DNA from: Azophilus sp965220425
Lineage (GTDB): Bacteria; Pseudomonadota; Gammaproteobacteria; Pseudomonadales; Azotimanducaceae
DNA length: 64,000 nucleotides
NCBI GenBank assembly: GCA_965220425.1
Contig: OZ244830.1
Span: 1-64,000 of the forward strand
Direction: 5' to 3'
Numbering within the stretch: the stretch's first letter is position 1; every line of letters starts with the position of its first letter. A program made the translations under genes and the position numbers. Shown here piece after piece: positions 9,601 to 18,250 of this stretch. The notes under the pieces are model-generated. The model was not told the DNA's origin. It saw only the letters and a list, made by a program, of their open reading frames with translations, and searched no databases.

Positions 9601-11622
9601 CACCTCCTTTTCGAGTGCGGCCGTATCGACAGGCGATCGACTGGCAGCGAGGGCGTGGTACAACACGCTCCGCACCCGGTTACGTTCGGCCTCCTGCTGC
9701 AGCCGCACCGCCAGACGAGCGGAGCCCTGTCGCGAGTCGGTGAACCCCAGCAACCGGCGCCCGCCACATGGCAATCCGGTACCTGAAGCCATCGGTGGCG
9801 TGTGCTCCAACGCCGTCGGTACGATCGTCGACAGCGCGAACGGTGCGCCGATGCGCAGCTCCCGAAACAACCGCCGCCTATCCTTGGAACCGCACCGTAC
9901 GCAGGTTAGTGGCCCTGCTCCCAACGGCGCCAAGGCTATCTCCAGGCCTTCACCGCCCGATGTCAGCGTGTTGTCCGTGTCGAGGCGTCGGTACTCCAAC
10001 TGCTCAGCATCGCTGTCGCCTCCGCAAACCAGTCGCCGAATCGCCGTCGAAAACACCGTCGCCTGGTCACCTTCTTCCTCGTCCAGATCAACATCGAGCT
10101 CAAACTCGTCGATGTCCGGAGGATCGCTACGCGGCACCAGCTTCTGTTCGCCATCAGCGGCCGATATCGTCTCCTCCGCCGCCAAGTAGTGCTCTCCGCA
10201 CTCAGCGCATACCACCAGTTCGAATACCGGGTGTTCGCAATGGCCACATCGCGTGTGCCGCACCGTAAATAACGAACCGAATCCCCAGCCCGGCTCAAGT
10301 TTGGTCCCCGCCGCACCAACGCACTCTCGGTTTACGCACGCCCAAAGCCCGCCCTGAGTCCTGTGAAACAAGTGCACCCGCAACGGTAGAAACACCTCGT
10401 CACCATTCTTGGCCAAAGAGCCCTTCTCGAGCAGCGACATTGCCGCGTATTGCTCCAGCCCGGCCTTGCGCCGCAGAGCACCCATCGTTGCCGGGCCATC
10501 TGCCAACGTCTTGCGCACCGCTCGGGCAGCGGGGTAGTCACATAGAGCGCGGTAGAGTGCACTGTCCGGCGTTGCATCGAGATTCTCCACGTAATGGCCC
10601 GTCGGTGGCGGCAGTACCGGCACGAACCGCTCGCCTGTGACCACATGCACGCGGTCGGCCCGAGCCCCAGAAACGTCCGCCAAGAAGCGCTTCAATTCGG
10701 CTTCCGCGTCCGCGCCACCGATGGTGGCCGACGTAGCAACGAATCGAACCTGCGACGGATCTACGTTGAACCCGTGCAAAACTCGCCGCAGCAGCAGCGC
10801 CATTTCCGCCGCCTGCGACCCGATGTAAGTGTGTGCCTCGTCCAGCACGATCCAGCGCAACCCACCGTTTGACTTCTGCAGGATCGGCTGGTCCTCCGTC
10901 CGCACCAGCATGTACTCCAACATCGTCGAGTTCGTCACCAGGAGCGGCGGCGGATTGGCGCGCAACGCTGTTCTGGAGAGCTGTTCCGCTCCGGCTCTCG
11001 CCTGCTCGTCCGTGGGCACTGTGTTGCGTGTCTCCCCGTTGTACAGACAGAACCGGATATCGGGCCCAAAAGCCCCGCACCAAGCGCGCAGCCTCTCCCG
11101 TTGGCTATTGATCAACGCGTTCAGCGGATACAGGAAGAGTGCCCTCACGCCTTCCAGGTAGCCGCTGGCCGCCTGTTCCCGCACAAGGTCCTCAAGAATT
11201 GGAACCAGAAAGCATTCGGTTTTGCCCGAACCCGTTCCGCTCGACACCAGCACGGAACGCGGTTCGTCGTCCAGGAGCAGCTTCCAACACTCCTCCTGGT
11301 GCAGAAATGGTTTTCGAGTTCGTGGAAATGCGTGCTCCCGCAGACCCCGTGGCGGCTTATCCATCGCCGCCACCAAGTTCTCGCTCAGGAGTCCAGCCGA
11401 ACAGAACCCGCGCATGTTCTTCTCGGCAAGCTTCCAGCCGAACGCCGCCTCAAGTACCGGGTCTGCCAGTAGTGCCCCGGGCTTTCCAGGCTCTTGCGAA
11501 TACAATCGTGCCAAGTGCTTCCGCAGACCGCCAGACCGAAGCCCGAGTTGCGCCACCATAGCCCGTCCCGACCGAGTCGAGAGATCCTTGATCAACTGCG
11601 ATACCTGCGTCGATGCACTCAT
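6694..11622 (-). CDS. druE: Large DEAH-box helicase with DUF1998, Druantia DruE-like
   Basis: A 1642-residue superfamily 2 helicase. Counting from MSASTQV, Walker A (SSGTGSGKTE) is at 127-136, DEAH at 261-264, motif III as ATSATIGG, and the helicase C-domain ends with STTMEMGVDIGG and motif VI QRAGRAGR. Cysteine clusters occur in the middle and near the C-terminus, and the protein finishes with a DUF1998/MZB-type domain with CPKKCDASCQAC. This size and order match DruE of Druantia anti-phage systems. The ATG at 11622 is chosen because it forms an ATGA overlap with the stop of druH; a frame start at 11670 exists. It would use ATP-driven nucleic-acid remodelling in phage defence. Confidence 0.8.
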   Translation of the reverse strand: MSASTQVSQLIKDLSTRSGRAMVAQLGLRSGGLRKHLARLYSQEPGKPGALLADPVLEAAFGWKLAEKNMRGFCSAGLLSENLVAAMDKPPRGLREHAFPRTRKPFLHQEECWKLLLDDEPRSVLVSSGTGSGKTECFLVPILEDLVREQAASGYLEGVRALFLYPLNALINSQRERLRAWCGAFGPDIRFCLYNGETRNTVPTDEQARAGAEQLSRTALRANPPPLLVTNSTMLEYMLVRTEDQPILQKSNGGLRWIVLDEAHTYIGSQAAEMALLLRRVLHGFNVDPSQVRFVATSATIGGADAEAELKRFLADVSGARADRVHVVTGERFVPVLPPPTGHYVENLDATPDSALYRALCDYPAARAVRKTLADGPATMGALRRKAGLEQYAAMSLLEKGSLAKNGDEVFLPLRVHLFHRTQGGLWACVNRECVGAAGTKLEPGWGFGSLFTVRHTRCGHCEHPVFELVVCAECGEHYLAAEETISAADGEQKLVPRSDPPDIDEFELDVDLDEEEGDQATVFSTAIRRLVCGGDSDAEQLEYRRLDTDNTLTSGGEGLEIALAPLGAGPLTCVRCGSKDRRRLFRELRIGAPFALSTIVPTALEHTPPMASGTGLPCGGRRLLGFTDSRQGSARLAVRLQQEAERNRVRSVLYHALAASRSPVDTAALEKEVEALRDALGAKENSVLRSMLKKKERELRDIQAESTVGRLTWNKTVNALVSDESLRAMHRAFRDVTGSVQSDRDFANFCLYREFFRRPKRMNSAETMGMISLRYRALEGIDVPPGWPMDTGDWDSFLKLFVDFFLRDVSAVDVEDDYLRWMGVPVRKRYVQGPGFSGGLTPRQRGWPVWVRNRPPSRLPRLLRNAAGLGESDADMDRVNEALACAWKAIKAHLQLLPDGYVVRLRDIAELSELRAPAVCPYTARVLDTTLGGLSPYLPQKGPLEMCRPFDPPRVPNAYWRNSAGGLADREEIDAWLEGEEAVVVARSLGVWSNLNDRVVAKARYFEVAEHSAQLDGPRLRQLEARFKDGELNVLSCSTTMEMGVDIGGLSAVVMNNAPPSSASYRQRAGRAGRRSEGLSFAVTLCPSTPHGEQVFDNPLWPFTSRIAVPKVALDSARLVQRHVNSLCLGTFLDGRDARRLKTGWFFQADESGVSPGNQFKKWCGRGALNNARLATGLERLVAGTALAATSPRDLLAATAESLGRAMEAWQREVSALRADAAEFEDSDARAPALLAIARQLERLEGEYLLGELANRQFLPGYGFPTGIVSFNTLTAEELRRSRSRGSEERESFSGRRLGYPSRQLELAIREYAPGAEVTIDGRVYESGGVTLNWHVPPNVEHVNEVQAMGYVWRCRSCNATGDARTEQVECPHCGGALASRKYLEPAGFAVDIRNAPHNNVITPTYIPVEPPWISCPTLEWASIENPCGGRFRYSDVGHLFHGSRGAHGFGYAVCLRCGRSASESSDRRESEAPAGLRPAHMRLRGGRDRDGASECDGQGFAIQRGLSLGGSRYTDVFELQIEGLVDEVAALSLGIALRSAFCRLVGIQDDEVGVTVRQAKAQGRSLCQSMFFYDLAAGGSGYVAALRDHVGAALRGAVAVLDCPKKCDASCQACLLTFGSQYEATRLDRHRALELAKHWR

Positions 11623-14600
11623 GTCGTTGCTTTTTCCAACCTGTCCTGAAGCCGCGCCAATCGAAACCACGCCGCTCGGTAAGCGATGTCAAACCAGTCC
11701 GGCGCGTGCGCCCGCATCCGCTTGACAAGAAATACTGTCCGCGCCGTGGGGTTCGACAAAAAACAGCACCAGGCCGCGGCCACGGGAGTGTCAAGTGTCG
11801 GCAGACGGCTACGAATGTCTTCGGGTTGCCAAATCTCCAGTCTGGCCATCAGTTGCCCGTGCTCAAGCTCATCGCTCCACTCGCGACGGCTGTCTCCCGG
11901 AGGCCAATCGTCTTCAATTGCGAGGCGTTGCACGTGCTCTCTCATTCGTTTGTCGCGCTCTTCACAAACACTTTGTTCAAAAGCCTCACCGAGGGCTCCG
12001 CCCGCAAAGTACATCTCGAGATCTGTGCCTATGGTGTCCAGCGCCGTCAGGCGTTGAACTCCTTCTTCCAGGATCGAAAGGATGTACCCGGCTGCCTCAC
12101 GCTCTGGTTCGGCGACCATGCCATCCACTTCTGCTCGTACCGCCTCGTAGGCCAATGTTGCCTCGCTACGCCAGATCTTCCGGCGCACCATCAGCCAACT
12201 GAACGGCAATTCCTCCTCAAGTCGCCAGATACGCCTGCGCAGGTTTGGATCCATACGGAACAGACACCGCACCAGCGTCCTGGGACACCGCGGCAGCGCG
12301 CTGATCAACTCCGCGGAGGTTGGCGGAACGTCCTCCAAGCACAGCAGCATGTCGGTCAGGAATGACCAATCTGCTTCCATCGCATCGCCATGCTCCTCCT
12401 TGGCCATGCGGTTCAGTGCCTCCTCCACTTTCGATGCTCGTTGCTTCGGATCTGCCAGGCACGCCGCTTCGGCGAGCGGCAGCGGTTCATGTATCGGGCC
12501 CGGCCCCAATGACCGTCCGCCGACCACTACGGGTTCCACCCTCACGCCGTCATCCTGACGCAACACAACAAGCCATGGCTCGTCGGTCGAGCGCACCACT
12601 TCCGGTAACATTGCGCAAACGGGTGACTCCTCCGGACCCACCGTCGGCAAGTTCACCGGTTCCAGGTCCGGGCGAGCTAGTGGCAGCGCCTCGAAAATCG
12701 GCTTACCACTGCCGTTGAGCGGAGGTGTCACCAATATCGACGCCATTGTCGGATCGTGTTCAAGCACGCCCGTGAATCGCCTTACCTCTGTGGCATCATG
12801 CTCGGCCTGATGCCGGTCGACGATGCGCAGGACAACCCTCGCATCCGGTGCTGCCGATGCCCCGAGCAAGAGCCGCAGCATCGAATCCGCCTCCATCAGA
12901 GCCAGCTCGTGACGCATTCCCGATTTCCTTAACGCTCGTCGGAAGTAAGCAACTTTTCGCACCGGCCAGGTGTCGCCAGCCCTTAGTTCGCCCTCGATCC
13001 AGAACCGCTGCACCTCATCGATGGACAATGCAGCCACCCGCACCCCGTAGAGGTCGTCAACCGCCAAGGAACCGTCCACTGGACGACCGTTCCTCAGAAA
13101 ACGGGCTCCTTCGCATGGAAATGGCGCCCGCAAGCGAAGTTCGCGTGCGCCAGCCCAATGCAATCGCAATGCCACCTCTGCGGGTGGTGCCAAGTGGTCC
13201 AGTGCCGTCGCCCGGACCCGCACGCCGTCCGCTATCGGAACGACATCCAAACGTGCCTCCGATCCGTCGTCGGCGACACCGACGCCCATCGCCCCGTGCA
13301 GAGCCAACTCCCCTTTGCCGAGCTCCGATCCGGGATGGATCGACAGCGTCAGCGATGCAGGCAACAGTCCCAATCGATCATGGTGTCGAAGAATTCCATG
13401 TCTGACATGGCGCACCTCCCACAACCCGAACCTATCCGGCCGTGATTGCCAATCTCCGGAACCAGCCCGCCAACTCAACTCGTTCGCCGGTACGGCGCGG
13501 GGGCGCTCCTCGGCTCTTGCCGCATGGAGCCGGACGTCTCCGCGAAACAGTGGGTATGCCGAGGCGAACCCGTAGAAACGGTCACCCGACAGCCTGTAGT
13601 CCTCTTCGGCCATCTGCTGTGAGGACGGATTCAGCGCGCATTTCCCGCTGTCGGTGTACACGACCGCAGGCTCTGTTATGCGCCACAGGTTTCTCCCGGC
13701 GACCTGCTCGTTCAACGCTTCGCCACGGTTCGCTACGCTACCGTCGAGCAACAGTACGAGGAGTTCCGGTGCGCGGTCGCTCACACTCCCTTCCCCGAGA
13801 AATGGGCACTCGCCTTCGTCCGCCCGAAACGCCCAAGGCAGTTCCCCTAGCGGCGCACCCCGGCGGACGACCACCTCGCCGATGACGTCCTGTGCGTAGA
13901 ACTCAAGCCGGAATTCTTGTGCGGCGTCCTCGTCCCAGAATGCTGAAGCCGGGTTCCGCTCGCCCGAGACCAAGTGGAACTCATCGCCGCCCGCGCCGTA
14001 CAGGCCAACCACACGCGCTCCCTGTCCAGCCAATCGCACATGCATTCTCGGCGGCAATGTGGATTCAGACACGCCCAGATGCAGCGCCAGTTCCTCGCTC
14101 GTCACAGACCTCGGCATGCGCACGCGTGCTCCAAGCCGCCAGCCGACACCCGTGCGCCGGAGAAACCGCTCGATCCCGAATCCGCTTCCTGTCTTTGCCC
14201 CTGTCTTCGCATCCCTAAGCAGCCCGGCTAACAGGTTCCGAGCTCTCTCGCTGTCGAGGTCGAGCGGCATCGACTCCCGCCAGCCGGGGCGCCGCGCATC
14301 CAACTGCTCCAGGACATCTTCTCCAGCGACGTCATCTTGCAGATCGATGACCACATCGACCAGATCGGCAGCCAGGCGAAACACGTATTCGCGCCGTAGC
14401 GTCGGTGGGCGCAACAAGTGCTGCTGGTCTCGCGCCAACTCAATCGAGTCGTCTACGAACTGCCGGTACCGAGCCACATGCCGCAGCACCGCCCGCAAGT
14501 AGGCGGTCACCCGGCTCGACTCGCCGACGAGCGACAATGGCAGACCACCCTGGCATGCGAAGGTTCCCAGGTACCGGGTCGATGTATTCAGGCGTACGAG

Positions 14601-14930
14601 TTCTACACCCCACCAACTCAAAGCGCTCCGCACCGGCCGGTAGAGGTCTGGAAAGTGAACATGCGACCAACCGATGTAGGCGAGTAGTGGCGCCCAAGCC
14701 CAGGGGCCACCGTCATAGCGCCGCTGCCACCACTCCGCCGCATAGAGCACGAATGCCCGAATATCCCAAGCGGTGGGGGGCGCCTCGAGTCTACCGGCAC
14801 CTAGCCGCTCTGAAATCTCTGCAAATTCTGATCGGGTGCATCTATAGGCGTAGAGCGGGCGGCCATCCGGCTCTACAAGGTTTCTCTTCGAGAGAAACGA
14901 TCTTAGCCACTCACTGGTGTCCATCGACAT
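11619..14930 (-). CDS. druH: Large STY4851/YjiT-type protein, Druantia type III DruH-like
   Basis: About 1103 residues from MSMDTSEWLRSFL; an upstream start at 14987 would add 19 residues. It opens with LSKRNLVEPDGRPLYAYRCT, which I recognise from the STY4851/ECs_5259 (YjiT N-terminal) family. The rest shows no catalytic motif I can name: mixed alpha/beta, Trp- and Arg-rich, with a helical C-terminal third. Its position immediately before a DruE-like helicase, with a 4-bp ATGA overlap, fits the two-gene Druantia type III arrangement. The identification rests on gene pairing plus the N-terminal family match. The biochemical role of DruH is not established as far as I know. Confidence 0.72.
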   Translation of the reverse strand: MSMDTSEWLRSFLSKRNLVEPDGRPLYAYRCTRSEFAEISERLGAGRLEAPPTAWDIRAFVLYAAEWWQRRYDGGPWAWAPLLAYIGWSHVHFPDLYRPVRSALSWWGVELVRLNTSTRYLGTFACQGGLPLSLVGESSRVTAYLRAVLRHVARYRQFVDDSIELARDQQHLLRPPTLRREYVFRLAADLVDVVIDLQDDVAGEDVLEQLDARRPGWRESMPLDLDSERARNLLAGLLRDAKTGAKTGSGFGIERFLRRTGVGWRLGARVRMPRSVTSEELALHLGVSESTLPPRMHVRLAGQGARVVGLYGAGGDEFHLVSGERNPASAFWDEDAAQEFRLEFYAQDVIGEVVVRRGAPLGELPWAFRADEGECPFLGEGSVSDRAPELLVLLLDGSVANRGEALNEQVAGRNLWRITEPAVVYTDSGKCALNPSSQQMAEEDYRLSGDRFYGFASAYPLFRGDVRLHAARAEERPRAVPANELSWRAGSGDWQSRPDRFGLWEVRHVRHGILRHHDRLGLLPASLTLSIHPGSELGKGELALHGAMGVGVADDGSEARLDVVPIADGVRVRATALDHLAPPAEVALRLHWAGARELRLRAPFPCEGARFLRNGRPVDGSLAVDDLYGVRVAALSIDEVQRFWIEGELRAGDTWPVRKVAYFRRALRKSGMRHELALMEADSMLRLLLGASAAPDARVVLRIVDRHQAEHDATEVRRFTGVLEHDPTMASILVTPPLNGSGKPIFEALPLARPDLEPVNLPTVGPEESPVCAMLPEVVRSTDEPWLVVLRQDDGVRVEPVVVGGRSLGPGPIHEPLPLAEAACLADPKQRASKVEEALNRMAKEEHGDAMEADWSFLTDMLLCLEDVPPTSAELISALPRCPRTLVRCLFRMDPNLRRRIWRLEEELPFSWLMVRRKIWRSEATLAYEAVRAEVDGMVAEPEREAAGYILSILEEGVQRLTALDTIGTDLEMYFAGGALGEAFEQSVCEERDKRMREHVQRLAIEDDWPPGDSRREWSDELEHGQLMARLEIWQPEDIRSRLPTLDTPVAAAWCCFLSNPTARTVFLVKRMRAHAPDWFDIAYRAAWFRLARLQDRLEKATT

Positions 14931-15101
14931 CAAGCAACCCTGCCCAACTACCCAAGCCGCCCGCATCCTAGCGTCGAGTTCGCCCAAGTGGAATCGCTAG
15001 ACCAGCTTGCAGCACGAAACAATTCTTTTCGCCGATGTTCTTGGCAGTGCGCGTGTGTCAGCGCGAACTCCCCAAAAGCGCGTAACTCTATCGCGCGCGG
15101 T

Positions 15102-15329
15102 TCACGGAACAAATTTCTTGAGTTGCCCTCGTTCTGCAGTCAATGCATCCAGACGTCTGAACAATTCCACCTTATAAATCTGAACGGCATCCTGCGCAGC
15201 GAACGGCTGTGCAAAGAAGCGGTATGCGTACGCATCTTCCGTCTCGTGCTCGACACCTCGGTCCCACCCCATACTTTCGCAAATGAGCCTTCCTAATTTG
15301 TAGAGTAAGCGGGCATTTCGAGGCGTCAT
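15102..15329 (-). CDS. Small hypothetical protein upstream of druH
   Basis: A 75-residue frame beginning MTPRNARLLYKLGRL and ending GQLKKFVP. It is preceded by AGAGGA 6 bases before the ATG, a good ribosome binding site that supports translation. The product is predicted mostly helical (two or three helices) with no motif I recognise. It lies about 170 bp upstream of druH on the same strand and could be a small accessory or regulator of the Druantia-like operon, or an unrelated leftover. Between it and druH (14931-15101) I see nothing clear. Confidence 0.45.
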   Translation of the reverse strand: MTPRNARLLYKLGRLICESMGWDRGVEHETEDAYAYRFFAQPFAAQDAVQIYKVELFRRLDALTAERGQLKKFVP

Positions 15330-15416
15330 TGTATGTCCTCTGATTTTCCGGTTGTCTTCGTCTTTCCCATGACGAAGGAGTATCCATTCGATGAGCGAAG
15401 AGGAACAGCGAAGCGG

Positions 15417-15777
15417 GCGCAGCGCTTTGCGCAGGCGCTGGGCCAGGAAGCCAAGACGGACGCTGTGGACGTCCGGGTGTTGGCCACGATGGGCGCGGCG
15501 TTCGACCTGCGAACGGTGGACTTGGCGTCGCCGACGCAGCGCGATCTCGACGAACTTCAGACGGCGCGGGACGCGCTGGTGAAGGACCGCACGGCGGCGT
15601 TGAACCGCGGCAAGCATGTGCGCCATCCGCTGCTCAGGCGCCAGAACAGTAACCGATTGGCCCAGATCGACCGGCAAATCAAGGCATTGGACGCCGAGGC
15701 CGCGACGTTGATCGCCGGCGACAAGGAGCTGTCCCCCAAGGCCGATTCGACCCCTCCGTCGGCGATCGGCAGTCATA
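15417..15777 (+). pseudogene. IS110-family transposase fragment
   Basis: About 120 codons match the middle of IS110-type DEDD transposases: RFAQALGQEAKTDAVDVRVLA, where the KTDAxDA signature has one change, then RDALVKDRTAALNR and RQIKALDAEAATLI. A full transposase is 310-350 residues. The N-terminal DEDD start and the C-terminal Transposase_20 half are missing, so this is an inert scar. It separates the Druantia-like genes from the restriction operon. Confidence 0.8.
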
Positions 15778-15805
15778 GCCAACGAAAATGCCGTAGGCCA
15801 AAGGG

Positions 15806-15829
15806 GACATTTCAACTTTGCGTTGACAT
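15806..15829 (+). repeat. Possible IS-end repeat unit
   Basis: TCAACTTTGCGTTGACATCC here resembles the two tandem units at 32418-32481, which flank a transposase fragment. It probably marks the end of a lost insertion sequence next to the IS110 scar. Confidence 0.3.
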
Positions 15830-15865
15830 CCTGCACATCGATGTTGACTGCACTCCATTTCCCCA

Positions 15866-15885
15866 ATAGGGTTCCGGAACCCTAT
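15866..15885. promoter_or_regulatory. Perfect 20-bp palindrome upstream of the restriction operon
   Basis: ATAGGGTTCCGGAACCCTAT is fully self-complementary. It lies 247 bp before the first gene of the gmrSD-hsd-gaj operon and just after the IS scar. It could be an operator for the operon, a hairpin, or an IS insertion or excision trace. No other gene is visible in 15886-16131. Confidence 0.45.
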
Positions 15886-16131
15886 GCCTCCATGTACGGC
15901 CCGGAATCGATTCCGCCGTGGCCGAATTTCGATGGGATCTTCGAAGGTAGTTCGGCATGCCCGGCTTGACCGCCATCCACGCCACCCTTACTGTCTTGCC
16001 TCCGTCTATCGATGGATCTGCTTCGTGACTGACGTCGCTAGGGTTTCCCGGTTGAGCATTTCGGAGCGGAAAGGCACCGGTTCCGAGCTGCGGGCGATGC
16101 CAGGCCGAGGCACCGGACGAGGGCTGGTGCC

Positions 16132-18237
16132 ATGAAAGCCACCGAAGCCAAATTTCTGGATTTCCTCAAGAAGTCACCACAATTCGTCATCCCGATCTAT
16201 CAGCGCACGTACTCATGGACCGAGCGTGAATGCCGCCAGCTTTGGGATGACATCGTCCGCACCGGCGGTAACGATGCCATCTCAGCCCATTTTGTCGGTT
16301 CCATCGTCTACATCGAGAAGGGCCTGTACCAGGTATCCAGTCAGTCACCTCTCCTAGTGATCGATGGCCAGCAGAGACTGACCACGGCCACATTGATTCT
16401 CGAAGCCTTAGCGCGCCAACTGGGGGATAGCGAGCCCGTTGACGGCTTCTCGGCCAAGAAATTGCGCAGCTACTACCTGCTGAATCCGTTGGAGGAGGGA
16501 GAGCGCGGATTCAAGCTGCTGCTCACACAGACCGACAAAGCGAGCCTGCTAGCCTTGGTTCAACAGAAGGCACAACCCACCGACCAATCCCTGCGCGTCA
16601 CTGAGAACTTCGCCTTCTTCGAGGAGCAGGTGAAGAACCTTGGCGCCGACCTTTCCGCGCTTTGCCACGGCCTTGCGAAGCTGGTCGTGGTCGACATCGC
16701 GCTCAGTCGAGACCAGGACAATCCTCAGCTCATCTTTGAGAGCATGAACTCGACCGGACGCGAGCTGAGCCAGGCCGACCTGATCCGCAATTTCATCCTG
16801 ATGGGGCTGGAGCCCGCTCACCAGACTCGGCTGTACGAGGATCACTGGCGGCCGATGGAAGTGGGTTTTGGCCAGGAGGGGTACGGCTCACATTTCGACA
16901 GCTTCATGCGGCACTACTTGACGCTTAAGACGGGAGAAATACCGAACGTTCGAGCGGTATACGAAGCGTTCAAGTCTCATGCGCGAACGCTGGACATAGC
17001 CGCTGCCGGCGTGGACGCGCTAGTCGGGGACATTCACACCTTCGCGGGCTATTACTGCGCGATGGCATTGGGCAAAGAAACCGATAAGAAACTCGCCGAG
17101 GCCTTTCGTGACCTGAGAGAGCTGAAGGTGGACGTCGCCTATCCGTTTTTGCTTGAGCTTTACGACGATTTTTCCAACGGAAGACTCGAGAGCACTGACT
17201 TCGAGGCTGCCGTTCGGTTGGTCGAGGCATACGTATTCCGCCGCGCGGTGTGTGCAATTCCTACAAATTCGCTGAACAAGACTTTCGCCACTTTCGGGCG
17301 TGCGCTGCAGAAAGACCGGTACCTTGAGAGCGTCCAGGCTCACCTTCTGACGCTCCCTTCCTATCGCCGGTTCCCGGGCGACGAGGAGTTCAAGCGCGAG
17401 TATGTCGTGCGTGATCTCTACAACTTTCCTCGTCGAAGCTACTGGCTGCGCCGACTCGAAAACTATGGCCGCAAGGAGCGTGTTCCAGTCGACGAATACA
17501 CCATCGAGCATATTCTTCCGCAAAACGAAAATCTATCTGCGAAGTGGCGAGACGAACTCGGACCCGAATGGCAGCGCGTTCAGGAAACCTGGTTACACAC
17601 GCTCGGCAATCTTACGCTCACCGGCTACAACGCCGAATACAGCGACCGGCCCTTTTCGGATAAGCGTGACATGAAAGGGGGATTCCGGGAGAGCCCACTA
17701 AAGCTCAATGAGCACCTGAGCGGCCTCGACAAGTGGGATGAAGCCGCCATCAAGGACCGTGCTGAACGCCTTGCCGCGGTGGCCGCGGGTGTATGGGCGG
17801 TGCCTTCTTTGCAAGTCGAAGTACTCGAGTCTTATCGTCCGCGCGGCGAGAAAGCAGCGGGCTACACGATCGATGATCATCCGCAGCTCGCGATCGGTTC
17901 GCCCATGCGCGACCTGTTCGAGATCTTTCGTAAGGACGTTCTGGCGCTCGACCCGTGCGTCTCGGAGGAGTTTCTTAAGCTCTATGTCGCCTACAAGGCC
18001 GAGACTAACTTCGTAGACATAGTGCCCCAGAAAAGTCGCCTCCGCCTGTCGCTCAATATGCAGTTTCACGAACTACATGATCCGAAAGGTCTGGCGAAGG
18101 ACGTCACCAACCTTGGTCGTTGGGGTAATGGTGATGTAGAGGTGAGCCTAAGCCAGCCGGAAGAACTGCCATATGTGATGGGCTTGGTCCGGCAGGCGTT
18201 CGAAAAGCAAATGGGAAACGCAGAGGCGGAAGCGTGA
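16132..18237 (+). CDS. DUF262/DUF1524 protein, GmrSD-type modification-dependent endonuclease
   Basis: A 701-residue single-chain GmrSD-like protein. The N-terminal DUF262 (GmrS, ParB-like) domain carries IPIYQRTYSW at 20-29 and the nucleotide-binding motif DGQQR at 78-82, with FESMNSTGRELSQADLIRN near 202-220. The C-terminal DUF1524 (GmrD, HNH-like) domain carries YTIEHILPQN with His460, then LHTLGNLTLTGYN. A further C-terminal region from about residue 580 resembles DUF5655. Known relatives (GmrSD, BrxU) cut DNA with glucosylated or otherwise modified bases, so it would complement a type I system that attacks unmodified DNA. It leads the operon: hsdM starts 13 bp after its stop. Confidence 0.82.
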   Translation: MKATEAKFLDFLKKSPQFVIPIYQRTYSWTERECRQLWDDIVRTGGNDAISAHFVGSIVYIEKGLYQVSSQSPLLVIDGQQRLTTATLILEALARQLGDSEPVDGFSAKKLRSYYLLNPLEEGERGFKLLLTQTDKASLLALVQQKAQPTDQSLRVTENFAFFEEQVKNLGADLSALCHGLAKLVVVDIALSRDQDNPQLIFESMNSTGRELSQADLIRNFILMGLEPAHQTRLYEDHWRPMEVGFGQEGYGSHFDSFMRHYLTLKTGEIPNVRAVYEAFKSHARTLDIAAAGVDALVGDIHTFAGYYCAMALGKETDKKLAEAFRDLRELKVDVAYPFLLELYDDFSNGRLESTDFEAAVRLVEAYVFRRAVCAIPTNSLNKTFATFGRALQKDRYLESVQAHLLTLPSYRRFPGDEEFKREYVVRDLYNFPRRSYWLRRLENYGRKERVPVDEYTIEHILPQNENLSAKWRDELGPEWQRVQETWLHTLGNLTLTGYNAEYSDRPFSDKRDMKGGFRESPLKLNEHLSGLDKWDEAAIKDRAERLAAVAAGVWAVPSLQVEVLESYRPRGEKAAGYTIDDHPQLAIGSPMRDLFEIFRKDVLALDPCVSEEFLKLYVAYKAETNFVDIVPQKSRLRLSLNMQFHELHDPKGLAKDVTNLGRWGNGDVEVSLSQPEELPYVMGLVRQAFEKQMGNAEAEA

Positions 18238-18250
18238 GAGGCGGCGGACG

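Noticed and set aside
11619..14930. The large gene beside the DUF1998 helicase as DISARM DrmB or a BREX gene
   Set aside because: DISARM carries DUF1998 in a separate DrmB and has a methylase and PLD gene; here DUF1998 is on the helicase itself and none of the others is present.
15102..15866. A 254-residue minus-strand frame across the IS110 scar
   Set aside because: Its first two thirds are antisense to the transposase fragment; only the last 75 codons have their own ribosome binding site.
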